Shown here one piece after another: positions 41,380-51,678 of a DNA stretch of 61,373 nt. The translations under genes were made by a program, and so were the position numbers. Every line of letters begins with the position of its first letter. The first letter of the stretch is position 1. The stretch is from Bacteroidetes bacterium RIFCSPLOWO2_12_FULL_35_15. GTDB taxonomy: Bacteria > Bacteroidota > Bacteroidia > 2-12-FULL-35-15. The stretch spans positions 1-61,373 of the forward strand of contig MEPB01000062.1 in assembly GCA_001769385.1 (NCBI GenBank). The letters are read 5' to 3'. Under the pieces are notes generated by a model that saw only the letters and a program-made list of their open reading frames with translations, was not told where the DNA came from and did no database searches.

Positions 41380-41497
41380 AAGGATTTAAATTATGCCTCA
41401 ACAAATGAGGCTGGTTTAATTTTATTTTTATTTAATTATTCATTTTTTTTACTGCGCTATTTCAAGATCCAAAAATGAAATAAGTAAAAGCTGATAT

Positions 41498-42145
41498 TTA
41501 TTCCAATTCATAGTTAATGTTTTTACCGCAAGTTCCCCTAAAGCGTTTCCATTTACTTTGTGTTATTAATATTGATTTAAAATTTTCAACCTTTGCAGAA
41601 TCTGAATTTATTTTCGGAGCAACAGAACCTTTCATCATAAGTGAATCAACAACAAACGGGATATACGAAATCGGTGAATCAAATGTGCGTTTAGTAAACC
41701 GCATTAATAAAGAGGACTGGATGGGATCAGATGCAAGGGCAATTAGATTAAAACCCATTTTTTTTGCCAATTGATAAGAGTAATAAATATTTTCGGTGCT
41801 GTGCTGCGCTTGTGTTTCAATAAAAATATTTTCTTTTGAAATACCCAAGGCTTCTGCATATAGCGCCATCACTTTTGCTTCAACATATGGAGTATAAACT
41901 GATCCTCCGGAAAAGATAATATTTTTAGCAATCCCCTTTTTTACTAAAAATACCGACCACATGATGCGATCCTTCATAGTGGTATTCCAGTCTTTCCCAT
42001 TATATGGAATCCCAGGAACAATAATAACATCGTAGGGTTTATTTTCAAGTGCCTGCAGATAAAGTTTACTTTGAGTCTGACGAGAAAGCGTACATGCCGA
42101 CAGTAAAAATAAAATCAAGAAATATATTATAGAATTAATTTTCAT
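41498..42145 (-). CDS. DUF218 / SanA-YdcF-ElyC family protein
   Basis: A 215-aa protein with a lipoprotein-like signal (lipobox LSAC) and the DUF218 core (YDVIIVPGIPYNGKDWN, FSGGSVYTPYVEAKVMALYA, LGISKENIFIETQAQHSTEN). Relatives SanA, ElyC and YdcF affect envelope permeability and peptidoglycan precursor (undecaprenyl) metabolism. Promoter copy 10 lies 36 bp upstream, consistent with envelope stress. Confidence 0.85.
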   Translation of the reverse strand: MKINSIIYFLILFLLSACTLSRQTQSKLYLQALENKPYDVIIVPGIPYNGKDWNTTMKDRIMWSVFLVKKGIAKNIIFSGGSVYTPYVEAKVMALYAEALGISKENIFIETQAQHSTENIYYSYQLAKKMGFNLIALASDPIQSSLLMRFTKRTFDSPISYIPFVVDSLMMKGSVAPKINSDSAKVENFKSILITQSKWKRFRGTCGKNINYELE

Positions 42146-42180
42146 TTTAATTATCTAAAGTTTTAACTTATTCTTCAGGA

Positions 42181-42248
42181 CAAAGATCCTTTAGTAAATA
42201 CCAGTAAGTGTTATAGAATCTTTTGTAATATTTACAACATTCACACTT
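42181..42248 (-). promoter_or_regulatory. Shared stress promoter element, copy 10 (DUF218 gene)
   Basis: Minus strand: GTGTGAATGTTGTAAA, 15 bp, TATAAC, 25 bp, TTTG. Three positions differ from consensus but both spacings are kept. Confidence 0.75.
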
Positions 42249-42250
42249 TT

Positions 42251-42889
42251 TAATTCAAAATTCCATTTGAATAAGTACGTTATACCAATACGTGTTATAA
42301 TTTAGTCCAATAATAAAATTGTAAAATCAACCCCATAGAGTTTCATAGAAAAACTGAATACTATTGTAAACCATAAGCAGAACTTTAATCATAGCCTCTT
42401 GAAACCCATCGTTGAAGTGTTATCAATTTCTTAAAACCTATGTTCCTATGTGGTTACATTTGGATCAAAATATTTTAGGTAAGGGTATTATTAAAGAAAG
42501 AAGGTGTCAATTTGTAATTTAAAATGGAGAGAAATCGGTTATTGAGAATGCCAAATCGCATAAAAAAAGAAAACAGGCTCTTCTGAGTTCGATTAATAAT
42601 GCCTTGAAAACATAGACAAACAGAGCTATTTATGAAATTATGAGTTTGTTGTATTGTAATGCTGAATGGAATGAAGCATCTTGCTAATAATAAAAAAATC
42701 GCTGCGCTTAAAAACAGGTGCTTGTAAATAAAGTGCTGCTCTCATTTTAAAAATCAATTATTAATCGAGCTCAGTTCTTAATAAGGGTACTTTAAAAATA
42801 CTAGGTTTAAAATTAATTTTTTATTAATATTTAAATTAGAGAAATATGTTTCTATTGCTTCAATAATTTGTTACCAATATTTTATGGCA
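42251..42889. other. 640-bp stretch with only traces of coding sequence
   Basis: No intact ORF. The plus strand near 42530-42670 shows a broken protein-like frame (ENAKSHKKRKQALLSSINNA, then TNRAIYEIMSLLYCNAEWNE) interrupted by stops, perhaps a decayed transposon or accessory gene. The rest is AT-rich with no clear hairpin or promoter. Confidence 0.35.
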
Positions 42890-44167
42890 CTATAACCCTA
42901 AAATTATTTCATCAGGATCTTTACCTCCAAACAACATTTTTACAGGATTTTCTAACATCTCTTTTACTTTAACCAGAAAACCAACAGATTCTTTTCCATC
43001 AATAATCCGATGGTCGTATGATAATGCAAGATACATCATCGGTCGAATAACAACTTGTCCGTTAATTGCAACGGGACGTTCGATAATGTTGTGCATCCCT
43101 AATATGGCACTTTGTGGAGGATTAAGGATAGGTGTGCTCAACATAGAACCAAATACTCCACCATTTGTAATAGTGAAAGTTCCGCCTGTCATTTCCTCTA
43201 ATGTAATTTTATTATCGCGTGCTTTGGTGGCCAGATTTTTAATTGCAATTTCAATTTGTGCAAAGCTTAATTGTTCAGCATTCCGAATTACCGGAACTAA
43301 TAATCCTTTTGGAGCGCTTACTGCAATTCCTATATCTGCATATTTGTGATACACAATTTCATCACCTTCAATCATAGCATTTACCGCAGGAAACATCACT
43401 ACTGCTTCCGTAACAGCTTTTGTGAAGAAACTCATAAATCCAAGACTTGCTCCATGTGATTCTTTAAACTTGTCTTTATACTTTGATCGAATGGCAAAAA
43501 TTGCACTCATATCTACTTCGTTGAAAGTAGTCAGCATAGCTGTTTCATTTTTTACTGCTACTAATCGTTGTGCTAATTTTTTTCGTAATGGTGACATTTT
43601 TGTACGCTCTGTATCTCTTGTCCCAGCCAAATTGTTTGAAGCTGCTGAATTAAAGCCAGCAGATAATAAATTTAAAACATCTGCTTTCATAATACGTCCA
43701 TCTCTGCCGGTCCCGATTATATTAGTTGCAGAAATTTTATTTTCCTCCATTATTTTTTTTGCTAATGGGGTTGAATTTTCTTTTACAGATGTTTCTTTGT
43801 TTTCGTTAATTAAAGGCTTTGGTGTTATGTTTTCTGTTCCGATAATTAAAGGAGTTAGAGAGGCTTTAACTTCCGTAGTTTCAACATTTTTTGATTTTGG
43901 TTCTGAAACCTTTTTTATTTTCTCTTTAACACTTGTATCAATCGAACAAATTATTTGCCCAACATTTACAGTGTCGCCTTCGGCTACTAAAATTTTTATG
44001 GCGCCTGAATCCACAGCATTAATGGTTAAGGTAGCTTTATCAGAATCAATTTCGGCAAGCTCTTCATCTTTCTCCACATAGTCGCCCTCTTTTTTTAACC
44101 AACGCGCAATCACCACTTCAGTAATTGATTCGCCAGGACTTGGAACCTTAATTTCTATAATTGCCAT
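42890..44167 (-). CDS. odhB: 2-oxoglutarate dehydrogenase E2 (dihydrolipoyl succinyltransferase)
   Basis: A 425-aa E2 with an N-terminal lipoyl domain (lipoyl Lys in EIDSDKATL, about residue 44), an Ala/Pro-poor linker, a peripheral-subunit-binding domain ([33 protein letters not shown]) and a C-terminal catalytic domain with [14 protein letters not shown]. It transfers succinyl groups to CoA in the TCA cycle. It lies 80 bp after odhA. E3 is not in the window. Housekeeping, no shared promoter element. Confidence 0.95.
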   Translation of the reverse strand: MAIIEIKVPSPGESITEVVIARWLKKEGDYVEKDEELAEIDSDKATLTINAVDSGAIKILVAEGDTVNVGQIICSIDTSVKEKIKKVSEPKSKNVETTEVKASLTPLIIGTENITPKPLINENKETSVKENSTPLAKKIMEENKISATNIIGTGRDGRIMKADVLNLLSAGFNSAASNNLAGTRDTERTKMSPLRKKLAQRLVAVKNETAMLTTFNEVDMSAIFAIRSKYKDKFKESHGASLGFMSFFTKAVTEAVVMFPAVNAMIEGDEIVYHKYADIGIAVSAPKGLLVPVIRNAEQLSFAQIEIAIKNLATKARDNKITLEEMTGGTFTITNGGVFGSMLSTPILNPPQSAILGMHNIIERPVAINGQVVIRPMMYLALSYDHRIIDGKESVGFLVKVKEMLENPVKMLFGGKDPDEIILGL

Positions 44168-44247
44168 ATCTTCTTTAATTTGAGTAGTGGAATATTAGAT
44201 TTTAAAAAGTAAATAAAACTCTAATATCACATTACAATTATTACTAA

Positions 44248-46956
44248 TTATTTTTCAAAAACGCTATCAATAATATGTTGCTGTTGCTGTGTATGCATTT
44301 TACTATAACCTGTTGCAGGACTTGCACTTTCATTTCGCCCAATATATTTCAATTTCACTTCCTGAAAAGTACGATAAATAAATGCCCATGCACCCATATT
44401 TTCCGGTTCTTCTTGCGCCCATACATATTGGTTAGCATTTTTATATTTTCCCAATACTCCTTTTAACAGATTGATTGGGAAAGGATATAACTGTTCGATA
44501 CGAATAATCGCCACATCACTATTTCCAAGTTTTGTTTTTGCCTCCATTAAATCGTAATAAATTTTTCCAGAGCAGAAAACAATTTTCTTAATCCTTTTTA
44601 TATCCGCTGTTAAATCATCAATCACTTCCAGAAAAGTGCCGTTAGTAAAATCTTTTACTGACGAAACACATTTTGGATAACGCAATAATTTTTTAGGGGT
44701 AAAACAAATCAATGGTTTTCGAAAATCACGTTTTAACTGTCTGCGTAATACATGAAATTGATTTGCAGGGGTGGTACAGTTAACAACCTGCATATTGTTT
44801 TCAGCACACTGTTGCAGAAAGCGTTCAATATGTGCGCTGGAATGTTCCGGCCCCATACCTTCGTAACCATGAGGCAACAATAAAACCAAGCCATTCATTC
44901 TTCGCCATTTATACTCTGCTGAAGTAATATACTGGTCAATAATTATTTGTGCACCATTAAAAAAATCGCCAAATTGCGCTTCCCAAATAGTTAATGAATT
45001 TGGTGTGGTAAGCGCATAGCCCAATTCAAAACCTAATACACCATATTCAGAAAGCAGGGAATTATAAATATTTAATTTCCCTTGTGTCCCAATGTTATTA
45101 AGCGGGACATATTCCTCTTCCGAATCTTCAAACTTCAGAACAGCATGACGGTGTGAAAATGTTCCACGTTCCACATCTTGACCACTGAAACGAACATTAT
45201 GTCCTTCCTTCATCAATGATGCATAAGCCATTAATTCGCCCATGGCCCAATCGTAATTATCGTTGGCAATCATTGCACAACGATCATCAAATAATTTTTG
45301 AATTTTATTAAAAAACTTTTTTTCTTTTGGCAATTCCGAAATTTTTCCGGCAAGATCCAAAAATATTTTTTTATCGATTGCTGTTTCAGGTGATTTCTCA
45401 AAATCCTCTGAAGTAGCCATTCTCAATCCAGACCATGGTCCATTCAGAAAGGATGCAATTGTTGTTTTTTCAGTTGATTTTGCTTCATCTAATTTTTCCT
45501 GTAGCAAATCTTTAAATTTTTTCTCTATCTCTTTTACATAGTCCTCTCCAATTACTCCTTGAGAAATTAATTGCTCCACATAAATTTCTTTTGGATTGGG
45601 ATGTGAAGCAATTGCTTTGTATAACAATGGTTGTGTAAAACGAGGTTCATCGCCTTCGTTGTGCCCATATTTACGATAACATAAAACGTCAATAAAAACA
45701 TCGCGATGGAACACCTGGCGAAACTCCATTGCTAATTGAGATACAAAAACCAGCGCTTCCACATCATCCCCATTAACATGAAAAACAGGTGCCAGTACCA
45801 CTTTTGCTATATCTGTACAGTAGGTGCTGGAGCGTCCATCTAAATAATTAGTAGTAAACCCTACTTGATTATTTATAACAAAATGAATAGTTCCACCGGT
45901 TTTAAAGCCATCTAATTGGCTCATCTGGATCACTTCATACACAATTCCTTGTCCTGCCAATGCCGCATCACCATGAATTAAAACCGGACAAACTTTATTG
46001 AAATCATTATTATGTGCCATGTCTATTTTCGCACGTGCCATGCCTTCAACAATTGAATCAACAGTTTCTAAATGGGATGGATTAGGTGCTAAACTTAAAT
46101 GAACACGTTTCCCTTTCTTGCTTAATTTATCACTCGAAAAACCCAAATGATATTTTACGTCCCCATCAAATAAGGAATCTTCGCTTTCCAATCCTTCAAA
46201 TTCGGTAAAAATATCCTTATATGTTTTGTTAAGAATATTTGCTAAAATATTTAGACGACCCCGATGTGACATACCAATCACAAAATCTTCAATTCCTGTA
46301 TCAGCACCTTTTTCGCATATAGCATCTAAAGCAGGAATCGTTGCTTCAGCACCTTCTAATGAAAACCGTTTTTGCCCAACAAATTTTGTATGTAAAAAAC
46401 TTTCAAATACTACTGCCTGATTTAATTTATTTAAGATCTCCTTCTTCTCATCCGCTGAATATTTTGGTGTATTCAAACTTTTCTCCATCTTTTTTTGTAA
46501 CCAATCGAGAACCTCGGGAGTACGGATATACATATATTCCGCACCAATGGACAAGCAATAGGTTTGATGTAAATGAGCAATAATATTTTTTAATTTTGCA
46601 GGTCCTATTCCTATTTGTGTTCCTGCATGAAATACAGTTTCCAAGTCAGTTTGACTTAATCCAAAATTTTCAATGTCGAGTGTAGGTGCATACTTCCTGC
46701 GTTCACGAACAGGGTTGGTTTGCGTAAATAAATGTCCGCGGGAGCGATAACCATTGATCAGATTAATTACATCAAATTCCTTTTTTATATCCTGAGGGAT
46801 CTCAGTTAAGTTTTCGTAATTTTTACCGGCAAATTGAAAACCTTCAAAAAACTTTTGCCAACCAAAATCCACAGAATTATTATCTTTCAAATATTGTTGA
46901 AATAGATTTTCTATGGAAGAAGTATCTGAATTACTTAAATAAGTATATGTATCCAT
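44248..46956 (-). CDS. odhA: 2-oxoglutarate dehydrogenase E1 (thiamine-dependent)
   Basis: A 902-aa E1 subunit with the expected short N-terminal E2-binding segment (SIENLFQQYLKDNNSVDFGW), the TPP-binding module (GMSHRGRLNILANIL, HGDAALAGQGIVYEV, NNQVGFTT) and transketolase-like C-terminal domains (RFSGQDVERGTFSHRHAV, LLPHGYEGMGPEHSSAHIER). It decarboxylates 2-oxoglutarate in the TCA cycle. First gene of the odhAB operon. No shared promoter element precedes it. Confidence 0.96.
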   Translation of the reverse strand: MDTYTYLSNSDTSSIENLFQQYLKDNNSVDFGWQKFFEGFQFAGKNYENLTEIPQDIKKEFDVINLINGYRSRGHLFTQTNPVRERRKYAPTLDIENFGLSQTDLETVFHAGTQIGIGPAKLKNIIAHLHQTYCLSIGAEYMYIRTPEVLDWLQKKMEKSLNTPKYSADEKKEILNKLNQAVVFESFLHTKFVGQKRFSLEGAEATIPALDAICEKGADTGIEDFVIGMSHRGRLNILANILNKTYKDIFTEFEGLESEDSLFDGDVKYHLGFSSDKLSKKGKRVHLSLAPNPSHLETVDSIVEGMARAKIDMAHNNDFNKVCPVLIHGDAALAGQGIVYEVIQMSQLDGFKTGGTIHFVINNQVGFTTNYLDGRSSTYCTDIAKVVLAPVFHVNGDDVEALVFVSQLAMEFRQVFHRDVFIDVLCYRKYGHNEGDEPRFTQPLLYKAIASHPNPKEIYVEQLISQGVIGEDYVKEIEKKFKDLLQEKLDEAKSTEKTTIASFLNGPWSGLRMATSEDFEKSPETAIDKKIFLDLAGKISELPKEKKFFNKIQKLFDDRCAMIANDNYDWAMGELMAYASLMKEGHNVRFSGQDVERGTFSHRHAVLKFEDSEEEYVPLNNIGTQGKLNIYNSLLSEYGVLGFELGYALTTPNSLTIWEAQFGDFFNGAQIIIDQYITSAEYKWRRMNGLVLLLPHGYEGMGPEHSSAHIERFLQQCAENNMQVVNCTTPANQFHVLRRQLKRDFRKPLICFTPKKLLRYPKCVSSVKDFTNGTFLEVIDDLTADIKRIKKIVFCSGKIYYDLMEAKTKLGNSDVAIIRIEQLYPFPINLLKGVLGKYKNANQYVWAQEEPENMGAWAFIYRTFQEVKLKYIGRNESASPATGYSKMHTQQQQHIIDSVFEK

Positions 46957-47193
46957 TTTTCTATGCTATCCTGAATTAGTTACAAATTTAGGCTTTTTAG
47001 TTAGAATTGATGAAAGATTATGGAGTGACTTCAATCAATAATTTTAGTGAGGTTCTACTTCGGATTTTTTTAAACAATGAAAATAAAAACAAAGTTGATT
47101 GATGAAGAAAGTATCATTTATTTGTTTCGTTATACTAATTGATCAATTAAAATTTAAATCATTCAAGCACCAGTAAATTTATTTATAAAAAAA

Positions 47194-47226
47194 AGCCCTC
47201 TTACCAGTTTACCGGGTTAGAGGGCT
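47194..47226 (-). terminator. Terminator of the 47243 DUF3494 gene
   Basis: AGCCCTCT and AGAGGGCT close a hairpin with further ACC/GGT pairs. On the minus strand it is followed by TTTTTTTATAAAT, 17 bp after the stop codon. Confidence 0.8.
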
Positions 47227-47242
47227 ATAAAATTATGATAGT

Positions 47243-48862
47243 TTACTGTTGAGAAATCAGTTTACCTGATTGAATAATTTTATTATTACTAATTACTTTA
47301 TAGAAATAAATTCCTGAAGTTAGGTAGTTTGTATCAATGATGGTAGCTTGTTTGGTGATAATTGAATTGACAACTTCTTCACCTAAAACATTATATACCA
47401 TTAATTCAGCTTGCTTAATTTCAGATGCATCATTTACCATGATCACTGTAAAATCAGAAAAAGGATTTGGATAAATGGTAACCATTGCATTTGTATTTCC
47501 AGAAATAGTGGAAGCAACGCCAGTGGTTAAACAACTAGAAGTCTTTGTTGCAGTAATTGCAGCGGTTGTAAAAGTTCCTGTGGTTGTAAATGCACTGCCA
47601 TTAAGGGTAACTCCAGTATTTAAGGCAACTGCACCATTGTTACAAACAATAGTTCCATTGAAAACAGAATAATCGTTAATGCTTACGGCACCATCAACCA
47701 TCCAATACACATTTTTTGCCTGTGCTCCATTGATCAAAATAACTTTTGAATACGTACTTGTTGAAAGAGCTCCCTTTAACTGAAGAACAAATACAGCATT
47801 GGCATCACCAAGGGCATTTAGGAAAAGAGTATCCGTAAATGATGTAGCTGCATTCATGATATACGTATGCGGTGTAAGAACCAGATTATGTCCAAACGAT
47901 TCCGGATGCATCAACTCAATATCAGCAGGTAATGTGTTGAGGTATGTATAAACATTCCCCAAATCAGCTGCGCATGCTGCAGTAGAGCCATCAGGGATAG
48001 GATGAATAGTACCTGTTACATTCAATGCATCGAAGCCGGTAGTTAAACCAACATTTGTTCCCACATCACCTGTAACATAGGTTGTACCTGCATTTGTAAT
48101 CGCACCGCTGGCAGAAAACAGTCCATAACATGATGTGGAAGCTAGGTTAGGAGCATTAGGTCCTGTAAGAACAGGACTATTGCAACCGATTGGTGTATAT
48201 GCTAATATTCCATTAATAGTAACAGCTCCTGCTGTAGAAAGGGCTCTTCCTTCAAGTGTATCGTTCGTGTTCATTTCAATTGCAGCATTGTTCGCGATAA
48301 CTGTTCCTCTCATTGTAGTTCCCGAAGCCATGCTTACCAAACCTTCTACTTTCCAGAATACATTACATGCCAATGCTCCATTGATCAATTTAACCTTTGA
48401 ATTAGCATTTGTAGAAAGTGGTCCTGAAATTTGAAAAATGAATACAGCATTCGGATTGTTTTGTCCATTTAAAGTAAGATCAAGATTTAATGTTGATGCA
48501 CCAGAAATGGAGTAAACACCTGCAATAAGAATTTGTCCGTTTCCAAGTAATGGTGCAGGGAAATAAGTAGGAACGGCACTGTTAAGTTGATTATAGGCAG
48601 CCAGCAAATCTGTTGCACATTGTGCGCTAACAAGATCATTGTCATGCATACCACCGTTTACATTTCCGAAAGTAGTGCTGGAGCCACTGTTCGTGCCTAC
48701 ATTTCCGGTAAGTTGAGAAAGTCCCGTGTTGCTCAGTGCTCCGACAGAAGAGAAAAGAACAAAATTTGCTGCTGTTCCCAATGTTGGTGCTTGTCCGAAA
48801 TTTACATTCGGCATTAAAAACAGAATCGCTGCAGATAATGAATTAAGTAGTTTAGTTTTCAT
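47243..48862 (-). CDS. Secreted ice-binding-like protein, two DUF3494 domains, type A T9SS sorting domain
   Basis: A 539-aa protein: signal peptide (to about 24), two DUF3494 domains (about 27-230 and 240-445; LFSSVGALSNTGLSQLTGNV, VFIFQISGPLSTNANSKVKL), and a C-terminal T9SS type A sorting domain (ATIYP... from about 462, TIYPNPFSDFTVIMV, SGIYFYKVISNNKIIQSGKL). The fold binds ice in characterised members, and other members may be adhesins. Paralogue of 49044-50675 and of the N-terminus of the 1377-aa adhesin. Promoter copy 11 is 36 bp upstream. Confidence 0.9.
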   Translation of the reverse strand: MKTKLLNSLSAAILFLMPNVNFGQAPTLGTAANFVLFSSVGALSNTGLSQLTGNVGTNSGSSTTFGNVNGGMHDNDLVSAQCATDLLAAYNQLNSAVPTYFPAPLLGNGQILIAGVYSISGASTLNLDLTLNGQNNPNAVFIFQISGPLSTNANSKVKLINGALACNVFWKVEGLVSMASGTTMRGTVIANNAAIEMNTNDTLEGRALSTAGAVTINGILAYTPIGCNSPVLTGPNAPNLASTSCYGLFSASGAITNAGTTYVTGDVGTNVGLTTGFDALNVTGTIHPIPDGSTAACAADLGNVYTYLNTLPADIELMHPESFGHNLVLTPHTYIMNAATSFTDTLFLNALGDANAVFVLQLKGALSTSTYSKVILINGAQAKNVYWMVDGAVSINDYSVFNGTIVCNNGAVALNTGVTLNGSAFTTTGTFTTAAITATKTSSCLTTGVASTISGNTNAMVTIYPNPFSDFTVIMVNDASEIKQAELMVYNVLGEEVVNSIITKQATIIDTNYLTSGIYFYKVISNNKIIQSGKLISQQ

Positions 48863-48897
48863 TTTATTTGGTTTTTGGTTTAAATTAATTTCTACGA

Positions 48898-48966
48898 CAA
48901 AGATGGGTATCTAAAGACCTGTATATGTTACAGAACTTTTATAATAAGTTACATCATTCACACATT
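48898..48966 (-). promoter_or_regulatory. Shared stress promoter element, copy 11 (DUF3494 gene)
   Basis: Minus strand: GTGTGAATGATGTAAC, 15 bp, TGTAAC, 25 bp, TTTG. Consensus form. Confidence 0.85.
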
Positions 48967-48990
48967 GAATTATTTTTTTTATAAAACAAA

Positions 48991-49026
48991 AAGTCCTCTA
49001 TCCTTTTTTATTTGGATAGAGGACTT
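48991..49026 (-). terminator. Terminator of the 49044 DUF3494 gene
   Basis: AAGTCCTCTATCC and GGATAGAGGACTT form a perfect 13-bp stem with a 10-base loop, followed on the minus strand by TTTGTTTTATAAAA. Confidence 0.85.
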
Positions 49027-49043
49027 AATATTTTTTATATTAT

Positions 49044-50675
49044 TTACCGATGAGAAACTAATTTTCCCGACTGGATTGTTTTATTGTTACTGATTATTTT
49101 GTAGAAATAAATTCCAGATGGAAGATTACTTGATTCAATAGTGGTTAATTTTTTGCTGACATTAAAATTTAAAACCATTGCTCCCAAAACGTTGTATATG
49201 ATCAATTCAGCATTGTTGATACGAGATGCATCATTAATAACAATGGAGATAGAAGTATTGAAAGGGTTCGGATAAATAGTAGCAGATTCATTCGTATTTA
49301 ATACGTCAGAAGAGGAAATCCCAACTGTACCACAATTTGCAGGTATTGGTGAAGCAACAGCAGTTATCGCAGTTGTGGTTATTGCACCAGTAGTTGTTAA
49401 CGCTCTTCCATTAAGAGTAACTCCGGTATTTAATGCTCCTAAAGCACCATTATTACAGATTATTGTTCCATTGAAAACAGAATAATTGTTTATGCTTACT
49501 GCTCCTTCAACTTTCCAATATACATTTTTTGCTTGTGCTCCGTTAATTAAAATTACTTTCGAATAAGTGCTGGTTGAAAGTGCACCGTTTATCTGAATAA
49601 CAAATACTGCATTAGCATTTCCAAGTGCATTTAAATAAAGTGTATCAGTAAATTGAGCTGCTGCGTTCATTCGGTAAGTATGTGGTGTAAGAACCAGATT
49701 TTTTCCAAACTGTGCAGGATACAATAATTCAATATCGTAAGGTATTGTGTTTATATTATTATAGGCAATCAACAGATCGGCCGCACATTGTGCTGTGGAT
49801 CCATCGGGAATCGTGTGAATGGTACCTGTTACAAGTAATGGATCGAATGCTGTTGCAGAACCATTATTGCTACCTACATCACCGGTAATAGTTGTAATTC
49901 CTGAATTAGAAACAGCTCCATCAGTAGAGAATATTGCATAGCAAGCAGCAGCACCTAATGGAGGAGCTGCCGGACCCATAAGTACGGGACTTCCGCAACC
50001 AATAGGTGTGTATGCTAATATACCGTCAACAGTTACAGCACCTGCAGTAGAAAGCGCCCTTCCTTCCAATGTATCATTTGTATTCATTATAATAGCGGCA
50101 TTGTTAGCAATTATAGTTCCTCTCATGGTCGTCCCTGCTGCCATGCTAACCAAGCCTTCTACTTTCCAAAATACATTGCATGCCAATGCTCCATTTATTA
50201 ATTTAATTTTTGAATTAGCATTTGTTGAAAGAGGTCCTTGAATTTGAAAGATAAACACAGCATTTGAATTTCCCTGTGCATTTAAGGTAAGGTCTAGATT
50301 TAATGTGGCAGCTGCAGAAACAGAATAGACACCTGCAACAAGGATCTGCCCATTTCCAAGTAATGGAGCCGGGAAAAAAGCCGGAATCGCACTATTCAAT
50401 TGATTATAGGCAATAAGTAAATCGGACGCACATTGTGCAGTTGCTCCATCTGCTTCATGCATCACTCCATTCACATTACCAAAAGCTGTACAAGAGCCAT
50501 TGTTTGTACCAACATTACCTGTAAGCTGGGAAACACCAGAGTGGCTGACCGCTCCATTCGTAGAAAAAAGAACAAAATCCGCTGCAGTTCCCAAGTTAGG
50601 CGCCTGTCCGAAATTAATATTCGGTATTAAAAACAGAATAACTGCTGTTAATGTATTAAGTAGTTTAGTTTTCAT
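49044..50675 (-). CDS. Secreted ice-binding-like protein, two DUF3494 domains, type A T9SS sorting domain (second)
   Basis: I start at MKTKLLNTLTAVIL (50675). The longer ORF start (50714) falls inside the promoter -7 element, and the paralogue begins with the same MKTKLLN. The 543-aa protein has a signal peptide, two DUF3494 domains (LFSTNGAVSHSGVSQLTGNV, VFIFQIQGPLSTNANSKIKL) and a type A T9SS sorting domain (ATIYPNPFNTSISIVIN, SGIYFYKIISNNKTIQSGKL). It is about 65% identical by eye to 47243-48862, indicating tandem duplication. Confidence 0.9.
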   Translation of the reverse strand: MKTKLLNTLTAVILFLIPNINFGQAPNLGTAADFVLFSTNGAVSHSGVSQLTGNVGTNNGSCTAFGNVNGVMHEADGATAQCASDLLIAYNQLNSAIPAFFPAPLLGNGQILVAGVYSVSAAATLNLDLTLNAQGNSNAVFIFQIQGPLSTNANSKIKLINGALACNVFWKVEGLVSMAAGTTMRGTIIANNAAIIMNTNDTLEGRALSTAGAVTVDGILAYTPIGCGSPVLMGPAAPPLGAAACYAIFSTDGAVSNSGITTITGDVGSNNGSATAFDPLLVTGTIHTIPDGSTAQCAADLLIAYNNINTIPYDIELLYPAQFGKNLVLTPHTYRMNAAAQFTDTLYLNALGNANAVFVIQINGALSTSTYSKVILINGAQAKNVYWKVEGAVSINNYSVFNGTIICNNGALGALNTGVTLNGRALTTTGAITTTAITAVASPIPANCGTVGISSSDVLNTNESATIYPNPFNTSISIVINDASRINNAELIIYNVLGAMVLNFNVSKKLTTIESSNLPSGIYFYKIISNNKTIQSGKLVSHR

Positions 50676-50711
50676 TTTATTGATTTTTATTGTGAATGAA
50701 TTTTCACAAAA

Positions 50712-50779
50712 CAAAGGTGAGATCCATTAGTATAATTTTTGTTACAAAATATTTTGAAATATTTACATCATTCACACTT
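50712..50779 (-). promoter_or_regulatory. Shared stress promoter element, copy 12 (second DUF3494 gene)
   Basis: Minus strand: GTGTGAATGATGTAAA, 15 bp, TGTAAC, 25 bp, TTTG. It starts 37 bp from the MKTK codon. Confidence 0.83.
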
Positions 50780-50814
50780 TTATAAAATAAAAAAATCATT
50801 CAGCAACATTGCTA

Positions 50815-50963
50815 AGAGCTTGTTTAAATTTTAGTAATGACTGGATTTTTAATATTTTGTCATTTCGACCATAGGGAGAAAACTCAATAAAATTAAATAA
50901 AAAAGAGATTTCCCATGCTGTCGAAAGGACATCTAAAGCATTTTGAATGAAATTTAACTGGCG
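50815..50963. mobile_element. MITE family, copy D
   Basis: Left end AGAGCTTGTTTAAATTTTAG. The right end (GAAATTTAACTGGCG) is eroded. The inner palindrome TGTCATTTCGACCATAGGG...CTGTCGAAAGGACA (arms quoted in part) is still recognisable. The bases from 50964 to 51157 hold nothing that I can identify. Confidence 0.7.
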
Positions 50964-51157
50964 TTAAATTATCTTAATAAGGAAGATTTGCTGTTTTTGA
51001 AATAAATATTTTATGATCATCCACAATAAAAATATTGATATATTTTTTTCTTGAACTTTAAAGCGCTGGCAGTATTAAAATTATTAACGGGAATAATTCT
51101 TTTAAAATTAATGGTTAAACCAATAAAATATTCCTTATAACTCAATAGCTCAACAGC

Positions 51158-51562
51158 TTAGCAGTTTTTAAGAATAAAAATTGTTTTAATGAATTGTTCC
51201 ACTTTGTGAAATGCTTCCTGATCTTTTTGCACATAGATACAATCATATTCTTCAATTGCTTCTACCGCTACATTCAATTTTTCCTGAATACTCAACAGAA
51301 TAATGTTTGCTTGTGGTTTTTCTGTCTTTATTCTCTTTATTATTTCAAGTCCATTATCTGCGGAGTCGTATTTGGAATTCAAAAAATAATCCATAATAAT
51401 AATATCCGGATTACGATGGAGTTCCAGTAAACATGTTTCTCCAATTGAAAATATTTTTATTTCCCTTATTTCCGGAAAACGTATTTGTATGAATGTTTGT
51501 AATGATTTTGCATATACTTCATTGTCCTCGACAATAAAAATATTTTTTTTGATTTGGTCCAT
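51158..51562 (-). CDS. Single-domain response regulator (receiver)
   Basis: A 134-aa receiver with acidic residues in FIVEDNEVY, phospho-Asp in IIIMDYFLNSKYDS, Ser in ILLSIQEK and Lys in YVQKDQEA. The YFLNSK-x5-NGLEI insertion after the phospho-Asp is shared with 52281-52730 and in part with 51679-52203. There is no output domain. Last gene of the receiver group, probably a phosphorelay intermediate or a soluble regulator of protein partners. Confidence 0.85.
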   Translation of the reverse strand: MDQIKKNIFIVEDNEVYAKSLQTFIQIRFPEIREIKIFSIGETCLLELHRNPDIIIMDYFLNSKYDSADNGLEIIKRIKTEKPQANIILLSIQEKLNVAVEAIEEYDCIYVQKDQEAFHKVEQFIKTIFILKNC

Positions 51563-51678
51563 AATCTTGTAGTTATTTGAAACATATATTCATTGATATG
51601 GAGTGTTCAGATATTTGCTATTTCAGATTTGCAAATAGTTGTACAACTTAATTCCCAATGTTGACTTAAAATAAATTT

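Noticed and set aside
43422-44081. Plus-strand ORF of 219 codons antisense to odhB
   Set aside because: A shadow of the conserved E2 gene, whose lipoyl and catalytic motifs are in the minus frame. The antisense peptide has no domain.
49044-50714. Longer start of the DUF3494 protein at 50714
   Set aside because: This start falls in the -7 TTTG of promoter copy 12. The signal peptide begins at MKTKLLN (50675), as in the paralogue.
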